Source of the DNA: Mytilisepta virgata
Taxonomy: Eukaryota; Mollusca; Bivalvia; Mytilida; Mytilidae
Reading direction: 5' to 3'
DNA: 64,000 nucleotides
Assembly (NCBI GenBank): GCA_028015205.1
Contig: CM051514.1
Location: forward strand, 39,076,150 to 39,140,149
Position 1 is the first letter of the stretch. Each line of letters begins with the position of its first letter. A model generated the notes under the pieces. It did no database searches. It had not been told where the DNA came from and saw only the letters and a program-made list of their open reading frames with translations. A program made the translations under genes and the position numbers. Shown here one piece after another: positions 12,801-27,700 of the stretch.

Positions 12801-15800
12801 AAGGCTAGAAATTTGCTAATTTCATGACTTTTCTCGATAAAAGAATACAGTATATGTAAGAACTCTCAATATTATCTCTTATTGTCAAAAATTTTTCTTG
12901 ACTTTACGGGCCATTATAGTTCATTGATATTAGTGATATCTAAAGTTTTGATTGATATGTATAATGTCCTGGATAAAATGTTCCACTTAAGGATGCTAGC
13001 TGATCATGTTTTGGTCTTTTTGTCAGATTTTCGGAATCCTCGGGTTTTATCCATTTCTTAAACATGAAATTTTTTGCCCATGAACCCCCTTTTTTCTTTT
13101 ATAATTCAATCATATATACCTTAAAATGGTATTTGACAAAATTTTATGAAATCCTTTTTATTTTTTTATACATTTTTGAGAGACTGAAGTTGTCAATGCA
13201 AAGACAATGAAAAATCCAGAGAAAACCCATTTCCTGCAAATGTTCAAGGCCTTATAGCTCTAAAATGAGCACATGAACCTATATTTTTTTCTTGCTTATT
13301 TGTTTACTATTCATATGTTTTCTCAAACTAAAACACCTATTTCAAATCCTATTTATTTCCTATTAGACCAGCGATCATCCTTAAACATGATTTTCTCCAT
13401 TTATAAAATATCTATCTTCATTCTGTTCCTAAAAATTACTTTCGGTATTTTTCCATGATACAGCATGGCTTATTTGTAATTTGAATCTTGAAATAAACCG
13501 ATATTCAACCATTACCATGATTCCAGTAAAAGTTCTGTCATATGAACACTATTCAAACCAAACAATGAACAAACTTCAAAATTTACAGATAAAAAAAAAT
13601 GGTGCTGAAATTTTATCTACTTTACCAGGTAATCTAACACCTGTCTATTTTAAAAGTAAATATCTACAAAGTATGTATAAAAGTTAAAACTTTTCACTAT
13701 GAAGACTGATAATGAAGGAAATAAACATTCCAACATTTTTTCCATTCTCAAAAGTCAGAAAAAAAGAAATTTTATAGTCACACTCAATTTTTTTTATCTC
13801 TTTTATGAATGACAAAGTAAAAAGGAAGTTTTCTTTTAGAATTTTGCAGTTAGGAATTAAAATACAAATTTAGTTGTCTACAAAAATGTCTATACTAAAT
13901 GATTAATATTTGTACAAGATCATAAAAAATTAAAACAACTTCCTTATACAATGTGTTAGAAATCTATATTTCATCTCATATCAGTATTTCCTATCTAAAT
14001 GTGTGCCATAGTATAGTGGTCGGCACATTGGACGTAACGTACTCCTTGCTCCCTGGTTCAGGGTGAAAATTTTAGGGATAAATTTGTGATGCCCTATCAA
14101 CACCATTTACAAAGATTAACATACTAACTGTAAATGTGAAATTTTAGAAGTTTGTGGGAAAAGTTCTGAAAACCTTAGTTACCGTAATTAAGTTCTATTC
14201 AGTGGAAATTCAAAGTTCCAGGACTGTGTGTGTGATTTGTACTGTTTGGCCTACATTGCATACATGCATATATGAGTTTAATTTTAAACAAAAAAAGTAG
14301 CGGTCAAATTAACCATGATTAACAGCAAACTGGCGTTTTATATATCACTGATTTGAGATGTCCAACTTGCTTGCAAAGCTGCTCTACAGACTGCTAGTCC
14401 CCCACTCTACATTGACAAAATAATAACCTTATTTTCTGTTGTTAAACCTTGTTTACAAAATGGGGGGGGGGTCAAACATGGGGGATATGAACAAGGGTGA
14501 ATAGAGGAACAATACAAATTTTACCTCCACATCACATTTTTATGTATTTGCCCCCTCCAGCCACATATACACACACACACAAAAACACATGATACAAGTG
14601 TAATTGCAATAACCTTCAAAATCCTTGTATTTCCTTTTCACCGGTACTATTTGGTTAATGACCAATAATCAATATATTTCTTTCCTTTAGAATATTAATA
14701 TTTGTTAATATGCCAGTCATATAAAGGTTACTCAATACTATCCCACAAGCCTTATAGTGAGCTAAATATTTCACCATTTATTTTTTCTGACAAGCAACTG
14801 CAGATAAGATCATATTCAAAATATCTGGACTACATGTATTACTACAAGTTAAGAAATAAGCTAATAATAACTACATGGGTGAAAAATGTGATGAAAAATG
14901 GACATTGGGTGAAGTCACAAAGAAAGCAGAAAAATCACAAGTATACAACCAAACAAAAATCCAGAGATCACAACATGGTCTTCAATGGTGGAAAACAACA
15001 CCATGCCACAAGCCCTGAAAGTACAAAAGCTGCCAATAAACAGAATACAGGAAAATATCTATTTTGTTAAAGTTTATATAAATTCAAAAATTACCACTTG
15101 GAAATTTTGTTTTATTTGGATTATTGATGTTTTATACCAATTTAAGTGCACTTGGCTATATCAAGGTGATGGGGTTTTATTGGTGGAGACAGCTGTAGTA
15201 TCCAGAGAAACATGTAACAATCAACCTACAGCAACAAAACCTGCAATCCTTTTTCATTTAAGAATCAAAATCAAATGCATCCTGAATTCAAAGTCACTTC
15301 AGTTTTCACAGGCTCTTGTCAATGACTAGGCCAGCACTGCCCTCCTCCCCCTCCCTTGAAAATTTGGCGTATTCTTGAAAAATGTTCCCCATGTAACTAC
15401 TTACAAAGTTCTATTCAGTATAGTGAAACAGATGATAATGTATTTTAATTGTAGGCAGACAAAACACCAGATACTAAACAGAAGATATATGTAAATTTTT
15501 TTGTGGTTTGCCACTTCCCGATATTTTGATGATATCATAAATTAAGCTAGATACAACAGACAAAAACAAATCATCACTGAACTCTCCATTTGCTATGTAG
15601 TGCAAAAAAAAAAAATTCTTCAAAACGTAATATTCTTTACTTCTATCTCCAATAACAGAGCAATATTGTTCTTTAATTTTAGCCACATATACATGTACTT
15701 GAAGAAATTGGCAGGACTTCCTTTTGGCACCCCTTGTGCGTATGTCTATGCTTTCCCTCAACCAAGGGGTGCCTAAAGGATGGCTTTCCCAGAAATTTCC

Positions 15801-18800
15801 AAGAAATAACAAGATGCTGAAATTGAACTTTTTATCATTACTTGGTATTTCATTTAGGAGAGGTATGATAAGTTATAACTTTATAGAGTTAAAAGTGGAA
15901 ATCTGATCACAAACACTTCAAATGTCATATTTCCTATCAAACTTCCTCCTAAACAGTAGTCATTACAAGAGAATTATTTTACACCAATATGATTTAATTA
16001 CAATTTTAATTTTCTCACGCAATGTTTCCTTCATATTTGTAATATGGCTTTTTAATCCAAGAACGATGATAAAACTTATAAAAACAAGAGTGGACACACT
16101 GAAATGTCTCGCCTGACTTTTAGTGTTGACTTTATGTTGAAAGTAAAAAAATAAGTTTTTATAAGCTTTACATTAAATTAACATTTTAATGATGAATGAA
16201 CATGAAGTCAATTAATCTTTACGAAGGGACTGGAGTGAACTGTATTCTATGTTAAACATTCATGCATGAGTGACCTTATTTTAACATTTTCACACCTTCC
16301 AATGTTTTTGTTAATCACTGTTTAGTAATGATCCCTTAAAAGTTTTTATTATTTATTATCATTATTAATGTGATTTAAAATAATGAGACTATTTCAATAT
16401 AAGTAATCAGCAGTTAAATAATAATAAAAGCAAATATAGTTGACCTATTACTTATAGCATCTGAGAAGAAGACCAAACAACAGAAACCTAACATTGACCA
16501 ATGAACCATGAAAATGAGGTCAGACATGCAAACCTTACAATCATTCCATACGCCACATATAGTTGATATATAACTTACAGTATCTGAGAAGAGGTCCAAA
16601 TAAGAGAAACTTAACATTGACAAATGAACCATGAAAATGAGGTCAAGGTCAGATGACACCTACCAGACTGACATGTACCCCTTACAATCATTCCATGCAC
16701 CATATATAGTTGACCTACTGTTTAATAGTATCTGAGAAACGGACCTAATCACGTAACTTTAACCTTGATCACTAATCCATGAAATGAGGTCGCGGTCAGG
16801 TGAACCCTGTCTGACGGACATTTAAATGTTGCAAGGAACCTATACCAAATATAGTAATTCTATTACTCATAATTAGTGAGAAATTCACATGACAAAAAAT
16901 ATACATTTTTTCAAGCAGTCGCTGAACCATGAAAATGAGGTCAAGGACAATGGACATATGACAGTTGTAAAGTTCATAGCATAAGGTATCTGCATACAAG
17001 GTATGAAGCATCTAGATCTTCTACCTTCTGAAATATAAAGCTTTATACAAATAGTTTACGCCGCCGCCCCCAGATAGTAATACCTATGTCTCACTCTGCG
17101 ACTTTCATCGAAGGCCAGACAATAACTGAATGCTTACGGGAAATGAAGACCTTGTGTAGATTTGCAGATCCATAGATTTGTGTGTGGTCATCTTGAATTT
17201 CCGATACACATAAAAACATAAGTTTTGTAGAGGTTCATCCAATGCTTGTTCATACATAAAATCAATTCAATTGGCTTGGTAGTTTCTAACAAGGCCTTTA
17301 TACAAATTTCCCCAAAGGGTCCAATGTTAAACAGTTTGGCTGTGCTGGCCATCTTGAATTTCCGATCGGCACAAAAAACTTAAATTTTGTAGAGGTTCAT
17401 CCAAGGATCATTCATGCAACAAATCAATTCTGTTGGCTCTACAGTTTCTGACAAGAAGAGCTTTAAAGATAAGTCCAATCAGAATGAATTATCTGCCGCT
17501 GGTAGCCATGTTAAATATCTAATAGGCACAAAAATCAAAAATTTGTACAGAACCATCCAATTAACATTCCTGCCAATTTTGATTCAATTTGGATTGGTGG
17601 TTTCAGAGAAGAAGATGAAAATGTGAAACGCGGAACGGACTGATGCAGGTGGTGGCAAAAGCTCACAAGGCCTTTTAGGCCAGATAAGCTAAAAAGCATC
17701 TGCATTCAGGCTCTTAATGAAAAATTCTAGTCTGTTGGACAAAAAACTGCTGTCCTGCATTAGGGTAGAATAACACCCTCTGCAGGTTAAATCTTCTTCT
17801 AAAGATATTGAGAAAATTGCACTACTTTGCATCCACCAGATGGAAAAAGCAATTCAGTCAAACCTGCTTTAGCGACCACCTGAATTAAGCAATAAGCTGT
17901 CTTAAAAGACCATCAAATTCCCTTTGTAGTGCATTTTATATAAAATTAAATTGTATATAAAGACCACCTGTCTTTATAGTGACCATAATTTTTTGCTCTC
18001 CCTTGGAAAGTCATATAAGACAGGTTTGACTGTAAATTTTTCTCCAATTTCACTATAAATATATGCTCAGTTTCAAATGAATGTTACATTGTGATATTCT
18101 TTAAGTCAATGTATTATTTGTATACAATGGAAACGTGTTTAAGCTGTGCAAGGGCAGGCTGTTACCTCACTGTACTAATGATGAATATGTCAACAATTTA
18201 ACTTATTAAAAATGGGGAAAATAACTTATCTCTGTGCCTAGTTGTATCCTTTCGGAAATTTAGGAATTTTATTTTCAAGGTTTTGGGTAAATATTTCAGC
18301 TTTCAACATAAAAAAATAAAATGCTCCGCTGGGCGCAGCTAGATACGACCGCAGATGTCGAACCCTGAATAGTTGGGGCAATTATGAACACAACATTCAA
18401 GCTTGATACAATACTGAATTTGGATTGTGAATAAATATTTGACACAGCATAGGTTTCTGACACAGAATGAATGTTGTCTAAGAACTTAAAATTTTTTAAT
18501 TTACCTATTCAAACCATATCAGTATTATTTGTTTTTATATATAAATCAGAAATAACCAATTTAAAATTTAAAATTGGGTACACATATCAATTTCTTGCTA
18601 TTGCGCAATACTGTGCAATTGAAAATTTCTTCAAATATTTGACACATAATAGGTTTCTGACACAGAATAACTGAAATCAAAGAACTTAGAATTGGTCATA
18701 TGATTTGAATTTATATTCAATTTTTTGCTTCTTGTGCAATACAATATGCTGTGGAGAATTGCCCCCCCCCAAAAAAAAATAATAATTTACCCCTTTTTTT

Positions 18801-20657
18801 AGCTTTTGTGCAATACACTATGAAGTTGCACAATGACCCCCCCCCCCCCCTCCCAAAAAAAAAAACAAAAAACAATAAAATTTAATGTAACCCCCCCCCC
18901 CTTTTTTTGCTAAAAAAATTTGAAATTTTCTTTTTAATTTATGAAATATGAAATGAGAAAAAAATTACCCCCTCCCCAATTTCTCATTTACCCCCCCCCC
19001 CTCTAAATTTTTTTTTCAACTCCCCCCCCCCCCCCCCCATTTCTTTATACTTTGCAACCATAACAGCCCATTTAAATACACCATAACATATTAAAATAGA
19101 AAATGACATCATAGTCATGGAATTTGTTAATAATAAGGTTTTGATAGCAGAGCACACATATCAATTTCTTGCTATTGCACAATACTGTGCAATTGAAAAT
19201 TTCTTCAAATATTTGACACATAATAGGTTTCTGACACAGAATAACTGAAATCAAGAACTTAGAATTGGTCATATGATTTGAATTTATATTCAATTTTTTG
19301 CTTCTTGTGCAATACAATATGCTGTGGAGAATTTCCCCCCCCCCCAAAAAAAAAAAAAAAATTTACCCCTTTTTTAGCTTTAATTTTGGACCCCGATTTG
19401 GACCAACTTGAAAACTGGGCCCATAATAAAAAAAACTAAGTACATGTTTAGATTCAGCATATCAAAGAACCCCAAGAATTCAATTTTTGTTAAAATCAAA
19501 CTAAGTTTAATTTTGGACACTTTGGACCTTAATGTAGACCAATTTGAATACGGGACCAAAAATTAAGAATCTAAATGCACGGTTAGATTCGGCATATCAA
19601 AGAACCCCAATAAGTCAATTTTCGATGAAATCAAACAAAGTTTAATTTTGGACCCCGATTTGGACCAACTTGAAAACTGGGCCCATAATAAAAAAACTAA
19701 GTACATGTTTAGATTCAGCATATCAAAGAACCCAAAGAATTCAATTTTTGTTAAAATCAAACTAAGTTTAATTTTGGACCCTTTGGACCTTAATGTAGAC
19801 CAATTTGAAAACGGGACCAAAAATTAAGAATCTAAATGCACAGTTAGATTCGGCATATCAAAGAACCCCAATACTTCAATTTTCGATGAAATCAAACAAA
19901 GTTTAATTTTGGACCCCGATTTGGACCAACTTGAAAACTGGGCCCATAATAAAAAAACTAAGTACATGTTTAGATTCAGCATATCAAAGAACCCCAAGAA
20001 TTCAATTTTTGTTAAAATCAAACTAAGTTTAATTTTGGACCCTTTGGACCTTAATGTAGACCAATTTGAAAACGGGACCAAAAATTAAGAATCTAAAGGC
20101 ACGGTTAGATTCGGCATATCAAAGAACCCCAATAGTTCAATTTTCGATGAAATCAAACAAAGTTTAATTTTGGACCCTTTTGGCCCCTAATTCCTAAACT
20201 GTTGGGACCAAAACTCCAAAAATCAATCACAACCTTCCTTTTGTGGTCATAAACCTTGTGTTTAAATTTCATAGATTTCTATTTACTTATACTAAAGTTA
20301 TTGTGCAAAAACCAAGAAAAATGCTTATTTGGGCCCTTTTTTAGCCCCTACTTCCTAAACTGTTGGGACCAAAACTCCCAAAAACAATCCCAACCTTCCT
20401 TTTGTGGTCATAAACCTTGTGTTAAAATTTCATAGATTTCTATTTACTTATACTAGAGTTATTGTGCGAAAACCAAGAAAAATGCTTATTGGGCCCTTTT
20501 TTGGCCCCTGATTCTTAAACTGTTCGGACCAAAACTCCCAAAATCAATCCCAACCTTCCTTTTGTGGTCATAAACCTTGTGTTTAAATTTCATAGATTTC
20601 TATTAACTTATACTAAAGTTATAGTGCGAAAACCAAATGTCTTCGGACGACGACGCA

Positions 20658-20692
<35 letters not shown>

Positions 20693-23600
20693 CAACGTCA
20701 TACCAATATACGACCGCAAAAATTTTGCGGTCGTATAAAAACCTTCTACATCTAAATAGGCCCCTTGGAATATTAATTCCATTATCAAAATAAATCATTA
20801 AAATCGACAATTTTCATCAACGGAACTGCAAAAATAAAAGTCAGATGAAGCTACAATGTGACCTAATTATAAATACTTAAAGAGATAAAAGATCTTACTG
20901 TTATTAGTGTATTGTTACAAGATAGTAAAACAGCCATTATAGTTTCCTGTACCCCATTATAGCAAACAGGAAGTTTATAATCCTCCTATACAGACTTAAT
21001 AGACAGATATTACTGGTTAAGATTTGGATGAAAGTGATATATATAAATAAATTTTGAAAATTTTAAACCCATGATTTTATTCAGTCATGTCAAACTGATT
21101 CAGAAATATACTACGTAATAAACTAACAATGTAATCTTCCTAAATATGAACATATTTTCCTAAATCATCCATATATTTTAAGTGGAAGCAAAACAATTTT
21201 ATTTTATCAGATTAAATTTTCCTATAAATTGCAAAATTAATTTATTTTTTTCATTTTGATGGATGTCAAAATAACTCTGTCACCAAGGAAAAACACCTGT
21301 AATAAATATAAATATCAAGATGACTCTGCACTTACTAATTCCTGAATTAAGCTTAGGACCATGTTAATGTGATATGAATATATGCTTTGTATGAGCCAGA
21401 TTTTTAATGTGCTAGCTCAAGAGGCAACAGTCCGCCAAAAATCATGTCACCCCTCCCAGACTTTATTCTGACTCAAAACCAACCAGTTTTTGCTCTTACT
21501 CCCAAATGTCACATCCTTGTATGGCAGAGAAGCACCAAATACAAATTTTAAAGTCTGGTTAGACTTAGCTGGATATTGAACCCGCAACCGTTGGGGAACA
21601 AAATAATGTCACAGAATGCATTTAGGAACTTTCTCAAGAAAGCTGTCATACATACAGCATGTTTATAATCTGAAATGTACAAATTTACCTGTGGACCAAT
21701 TAAAAATACAGTCTTTAAAGGGCACCTCTTTATAGCAAATCACTGTCAATAAAGGGCACTGTGAAAGAGTCCATGTTGTGTACAAAGCTTGTAAAATTAA
21801 ATGGCACTTTTCTCTGGTCCCTTGCATTGGGTGCCCTTCCCTGTACACACGGGTTTGACTGTACAAACTCTACAAGGATAAACCTAGGACAAACAGAAAG
21901 CAGTCTGAATGACAGCAAATCAGATTTTCATTCATCACTTAATAATAATAAAGACCAATTATCAGTGTTATCTACATTGTACCATACATTGCAGGAAGCA
22001 TGACATTAACATTCAACCCATATCTTTGTTGACCATCTCCAGACTCTGGTTACATATGGACAATGAATAAAATTAGCTTCAATAACATGTCAACGTATCT
22101 CTCAAATTCATTACAATTTTTTATGGTTAAATTTTTACTCTATGCTGAGTATTTTCAAACTTTCTCAGGAATGTAATTTTTACAATATGCTGAGTATTTT
22201 CAAACTTTCGGGAATGTGATTTGATGAAATAGTTCTTGCTTCCAGTGTTTGCATTATCCATTTAGAAATGCACAATTACGTCTGAAAAATCTGTTTGGAA
22301 CAAATACAGACGATGAAAGGGATTGTAAGTTAGTTCAGAATGGATTTGCATCTATAATGAGAAACCAGAGTGAGTTATATTTTCCTAACCAATGTAGGTA
22401 AGGGAGATAATAAATTTGTCTCCCTTTTAGCCTCATGACAAAAGGGAGAGCATTTAATTATCTCCCTTACCTACATTGGTTAGGAAAAGATAACTCACTC
22501 TGGTTTCTCATTGTATGTAATTAACTAGAGCTGAGTAACAAACACTAAGGATATAATATACCACCAAATCTCATTCCTTGATTCCTTTTAAATAAAGCAG
22601 AATGATGTGAATATTGAACATTATCAGTTTTTATGCATAAGAGAGATAAGCAGGTGTATGTAAGATGTGTATACAGTTACTGGTTGACATATACATCAAT
22701 TGCTATGCAAAGTATATCCAGCAGAGCCCAAATAACAATGGCTACAAATGGGGAAACAATTTCAACATCACTTTAGATACTGAAAATGCCTCAATACTAG
22801 ACATATGAAAAGTGATAAACCTGCCAAATATGCTTCATTAATACAGACCCACTGTCAGGATAACAGGAAACAGGAAAGAGTAGAAACCCTGACTTCTACT
22901 TCACCCCATATCTTGTTTTCATTTCTAGAAAAAGTGAAGAACCCGTTGTAATACACTGTAACTTCCTGTAACTTATTTACCAAATATGCCAATAAATTTC
23001 ATTTGACCTTGGGGAATAAAAGAAAATTTTCTTGTGAAATTCCCTTTGTATAATATCTTTGAATCAGCATTCATACAGAAGAATTTTTTTCATACAGATC
23101 AAACTGTGCAATATAATAAGGTTATCTTTTGTAAATAAATTTAAGCAGTCAATTATATATATTTAGTATTAGAAATCAATCTAAAGAAATATTTGTATTT
23201 ATCCTACAACTTATGTATTTATAATTCTAATATGACATGTTCTAAATGCTTTCAGTCTACATCCGGGGTATCAGATGGATATTTTGATTCCAACGTCACA
23301 GATGTCAGACGGCTTGTTTGGCAACGTAATCATAAAGTTTTCCACAGGCTTAAACGACATTATAGTGTAACTTGCGTTATGTAATGGCATTTTCGTGTCT
23401 GAATACCTATGTTGCGGTGTTTTAAAATGTGGTAGAAATTGTCGTTTTAGAATAGAAATAAGTTGTGCTGGCTTGAAAATATCCTGATGCCCATGATGCT
23501 GATATTTTACCACTTGTTGTCGCCGACATAAAAGGTCTACCCGTGATAAAATTGGGATATTTTGAAGTCACCGTGAATTATTTCTCAAATAAATTTAAAT

Positions 23601-24749
23601 TTTTTTTATGATATTCTGCTTGTAGCCTATTATAATCTCCTGGTACCTTACGTGTACCCTATTATGATTTGCAGTGGTAAGTTTTTATAATTTTATGATT
23701 CAAAGTGTTAGCTGGTTAATGACATCATATTTTCCCTAGATTACACACCCATGGATGAAAGTACAAAAAGTACCAAACTCCAGAAATAAGGAAGATTTCA
23801 ATATTTTGTATGTAGTAATATATAGGTTCAAAAACTCAAGATGAGAAAAACTCAAATTCTGGAAAACTTTTATACAGGAATAAACGGGGACAAAAACTCA
23901 AAATCTGAAAAACTGTCATATTCTAGAAGACTTTCAAACATGAGCACCAAAATTAGGATTTTCAAATGTCATTTTCATTGCTTTTCAATATAAAAGATAG
24001 CAATTTATTGTTGAAGGTGAGAAATGCTTAGTTCATCTATTTTGATGGATCATAGAAATAAACTTTACATTTTTGACAAATGTCACAGATGTAAATATAC
24101 TGTATAAATAGTCATAACTGTCTAATATGTGACCATTAAAGGAAACATCAATATGGGGTCATAAAATGCAGCAGGTTGAACTGATATGAAATGCACTGCA
24201 ATCAGGAATAGGAATTAAAGACAATAGCTCAGGTCAGTATGTCATGTCCCTATCCCAAAAATATATTTATTGCTGACATCATAACACATATTAGTATTAA
24301 ATAATTTTCAGTTTTATTTATACTTATATCCCAAATGCACTGAAAATAGTATTTTATACATATACTTGGCAAATTTTGCAGTATATATTGTTTTTATGAA
24401 TGGGTTTGTCTACATTTGAAAAATAAAATATTGCAATAAATAAACAAAAGTCTGCTAAAATAATTTTCTGATAAACAAATATGTATTTCCTATTGTTTTA
24501 TGGAAACTGTGATTTCCTGGTCCAAGGTTTGTGTAACTAAATAAATTTTTCTAAAATGATTTCCTGTTCCAAACAAGTTGACACGTATGTACATTTAATG
24601 TACATGTTAACTGATTACACAAAATTACAAACTAAACATGAATTAAAACTACCAATACCACTTACATACAGGAAATGTTATCTGCAACAACATTTATACC
24701 AACAAATCTTTCTACACCATAATTCATATCCAGAGATGATTTTTTTTTT

Positions 24750-24780
<31 letters not shown>

Positions 24781-27700
24781 GTTTATGAGATGGCATAATA
24801 TTACCACCAAAGGATGATTGCTGCTAACTTTGGTTCCAATTGGCTACATGGTTTCAGATAATAGGATCTTTTAAGTGAACTTTTTAGTAGATTTTTATGA
24901 TAAACTGTGCATGCAAAGTTTCTGTGAAAAAATTATAGAATTTGTGACTGTGTAATGATTACATCTGTCTTCTCACTTTCGTATTAGAAGTCTGATAGTT
25001 ACATACACCCACACATATCACACGACATTTAAAATCACAGAAAGTTAAATTTAAAAGGCCTTAATGAAATACAGTAGCAGTCTTTGATCCTCAGGAATAT
25101 TTTCAAACCCTGCTCAGACTGTTCACAAAATTTAGCATGCAGAATTCTGTGCAAAATATGAAGCTTTTTTCCAATTGACCTCATTCAACATTCATTACCT
25201 TCCCTGATTTATCAGGCATGCCTTAGATATTGTATACATCGAACATCCAATTAATATGCAGATTATCTATATGTTTATGTAGAACTTATTCCATAAGGAA
25301 CTTGATTATGCTATATTTATCTCACACAGGAGTTGTTTATTGCATCAATAAACAACACATCAATAAACAACACAGTTTCACACACAGGGGAGGTAATAAA
25401 TGTTTATTTTAAAGTGGTCAATTGATATGTGGTCAGCTTGATGTTTGTAGGGTGAGATAATCAGCTGCAAATGTAGACAGTTTGAAGGGTTGGTGTTTCT
25501 AGAAAATCAGGAAGGTTCCAGTTGTAAAACTCCTGTAAAATAGGTGTTTTAAAATCTGAATGTGTGTAATTTTTAAAACAATGTGATTGTATGACAAATC
25601 TTGTAGTGAACATAAACATGCACTTAATAAATTATAATTGAAAATGAAAAACATACTTATATAATGGAGTAGTTTAGATACTTGCCAATATTAGGGAAGT
25701 TTTGTTTTAAATATTCAAATATTTGGTTATATAGTACTATATTTTTAGTTTATCTTGTCATAAACCAGAAGTGCATTTAAAGAATTTTCTAATAAAAGTA
25801 GATCGGTGAAGCGTGAATTTTATGATATAATATTATATACATTAGTATACAAGCATATGGTACTCCTCCCAAATTATTTAAATGTATTTTATTTGCATTA
25901 TCATGTTCATATCATTAAGTTTACATAGTACATTACTTCTCAATTTGTTTATAATCTACTAAAGCTTCCTGAATTTTCTAAAATTAAGCAGAACAACACT
26001 CATAACTTTATAAAGCAAAAAATATTGTTTATTGTCAGGTGAAAATGGGGGTATATTGTATAGGTAGCTTTTGATCTTTTTCTTGAGGAAACTCTTTGTC
26101 CTAGTCAATGTTACTGGAAAATCCAGGATAAGCTCAAGGACAAAACTCCCTTTGACAAAATCATAACACCTGAAGTCATGATTCCTGTGTCTTAGTACAA
26201 AATGTACTGACTTGTGAGGAAGATGAAATCACAAGAAAAATTACAAAAATATTGTGAAAGGACAGATATTGTGCATTTAATATTGGCATTTTTGATTCGT
26301 TTTTGATACTGAATATATCATGTGGAATATCTAAACTCGCCCTTCAGGCTTATGTAGATGTTCCACATGATATAGTCAGTATTAAAAACGAAACTGCCTA
26401 TTATTCTATATATATATGTATACATGTATGTTGCAATATATCTATAATACATGTATCTATTTGATCAATAAAAATAAAATAATAGCAGGTTATCAGAATT
26501 TCTACAGGTACATTTGTTTATCACTACAATCATGCTTGGTAATGATAAACTACTGATAACACATCTGTTTGGTAGCTCAACAGGATTGACTTAGATCAGT
26601 TTGAACCATTTTGAAATCCAATAATTGAATAAAGTCATTTGAGGAATTATTTGTTCATTTTGAATTACATGCCACATGCAGTACTACATGTAGCAATATC
26701 ATATCAGCCAATTTTTATTGCATAGGTGCCTTGATCTTAGGCAAAAAAATTCAAGCAATATGGACACTAACTTTGACTTGATTATGGGCACAACAGTTCG
26801 ATAGATCAAAATCTTTCAAATATAAAATGATGGCTCTGCTTAGGCAAGACAAAAATGAAGGATACAAAGTGTGTGTTAATCTAACTGTGTCAATAATAAA
26901 TATTATTTCAATAAAACAAAGGTTGTCTTCCACAAAAGCAAAAGCTTGTGCTGACAAACAAAACACACAATCGTCTTTTAAAACACCACTAAAGCAGTTT
27001 CGTCTAATTAAAGCAAAATCATGCTTTTTTAAACTTCAAATTCTAAATTTAAAATTATCAATACCATATCCATATATAAGACATAATGAAAGGGACAAAA
27101 TACATCATCCACACATGAATATTTAGATATTTATATATTTTTTTAATATTGATATATTTAGTACCTATATTGTCTGTATGTATGCTATTGTGTTATTATT
27201 TTTATGAACAATTATAAATGTGAAATCATGCATGCCCTCCTGAGGTCCTGATTAGGTACAATAAAGTTATTCTTAGTCTTATTCTTAAAATAAATTCTTC
27301 ATTTAAAATACTATGAAGTCTCATATGTACCAATTTTTTGCTGATGTCCAATATAATTACCATTTGATTTGACAAAACATTAATTAAGTTCAAAATAAGG
27401 TCTCAGATTTCTAAATCATTTAAAATATCATATAATACATTATATTATAAACATTCCTAACTTTAAATATACTGGGTTGTTAAATCTGCAGATTAATTTA
27501 TTTTTGTGGTATACTGAAAATGTTAATTTTTTGTCTTTTTTTTAAGGCTTACCAAATTTTATGGTTTAGTAAAATTGTTATAATAATATAGTGTCAGTAA
27601 AACATATATTTACATTTCTACATCTTAATTCTACAATCAACTGCATCCAATAGAATCATAAAAACTGAATAAACCCACAATTCTGGGGAATACTGGTATA

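Larger units (their letters stand above)
18335..20738 (+). mobile_element. 2.4-kb compound tandem-repeat element with TACGACCGCA termini
   Basis: The left end has TACGACCGCA (about 18344). The right end is a perfect 15-bp-arm palindrome, TATACGACCGCAAAA and its complement, at about 20706-20736. Inside are two copies of a block of about 215 bp (18590-18770, 19155-19335), C/A homopolymer tracts, three 261-bp units (19379-20162), three units of about 157 bp (20175-20635) with CCTTCCTTTTGTGGTCATAA, and a (GAC)n run. It is a known kind of multicopy mussel sequence. The ORFs at 19563-20081 are translations of the 261-bp repeat. Confidence 0.7.

Noticed and set aside
14004..14090. Possible tRNA gene
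   Set aside because: A-box-like and B-box-like motifs are present, but the arms do not pair into a cloverleaf; kept only as a possible SINE head.
19563..20081. Two nearly identical 85-residue ORFs, which look like a gene duplication
   Set aside because: They are translations of the 261-bp tandem units on the strand opposite to the element; no splice or start context supports them.
20564..20810. ORFs with long poly-Arg, poly-Ser and poly-Val runs
   Set aside because: They are the (GAC)n microsatellite read in three frames inside a repeat element.
26827..27126. 99-residue ORF considered as a missing RhoGAP exon
   Set aside because: It is on the plus strand, while the gene is on the minus strand. 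Composition is Lys/Ile/Ser-rich without a domain.
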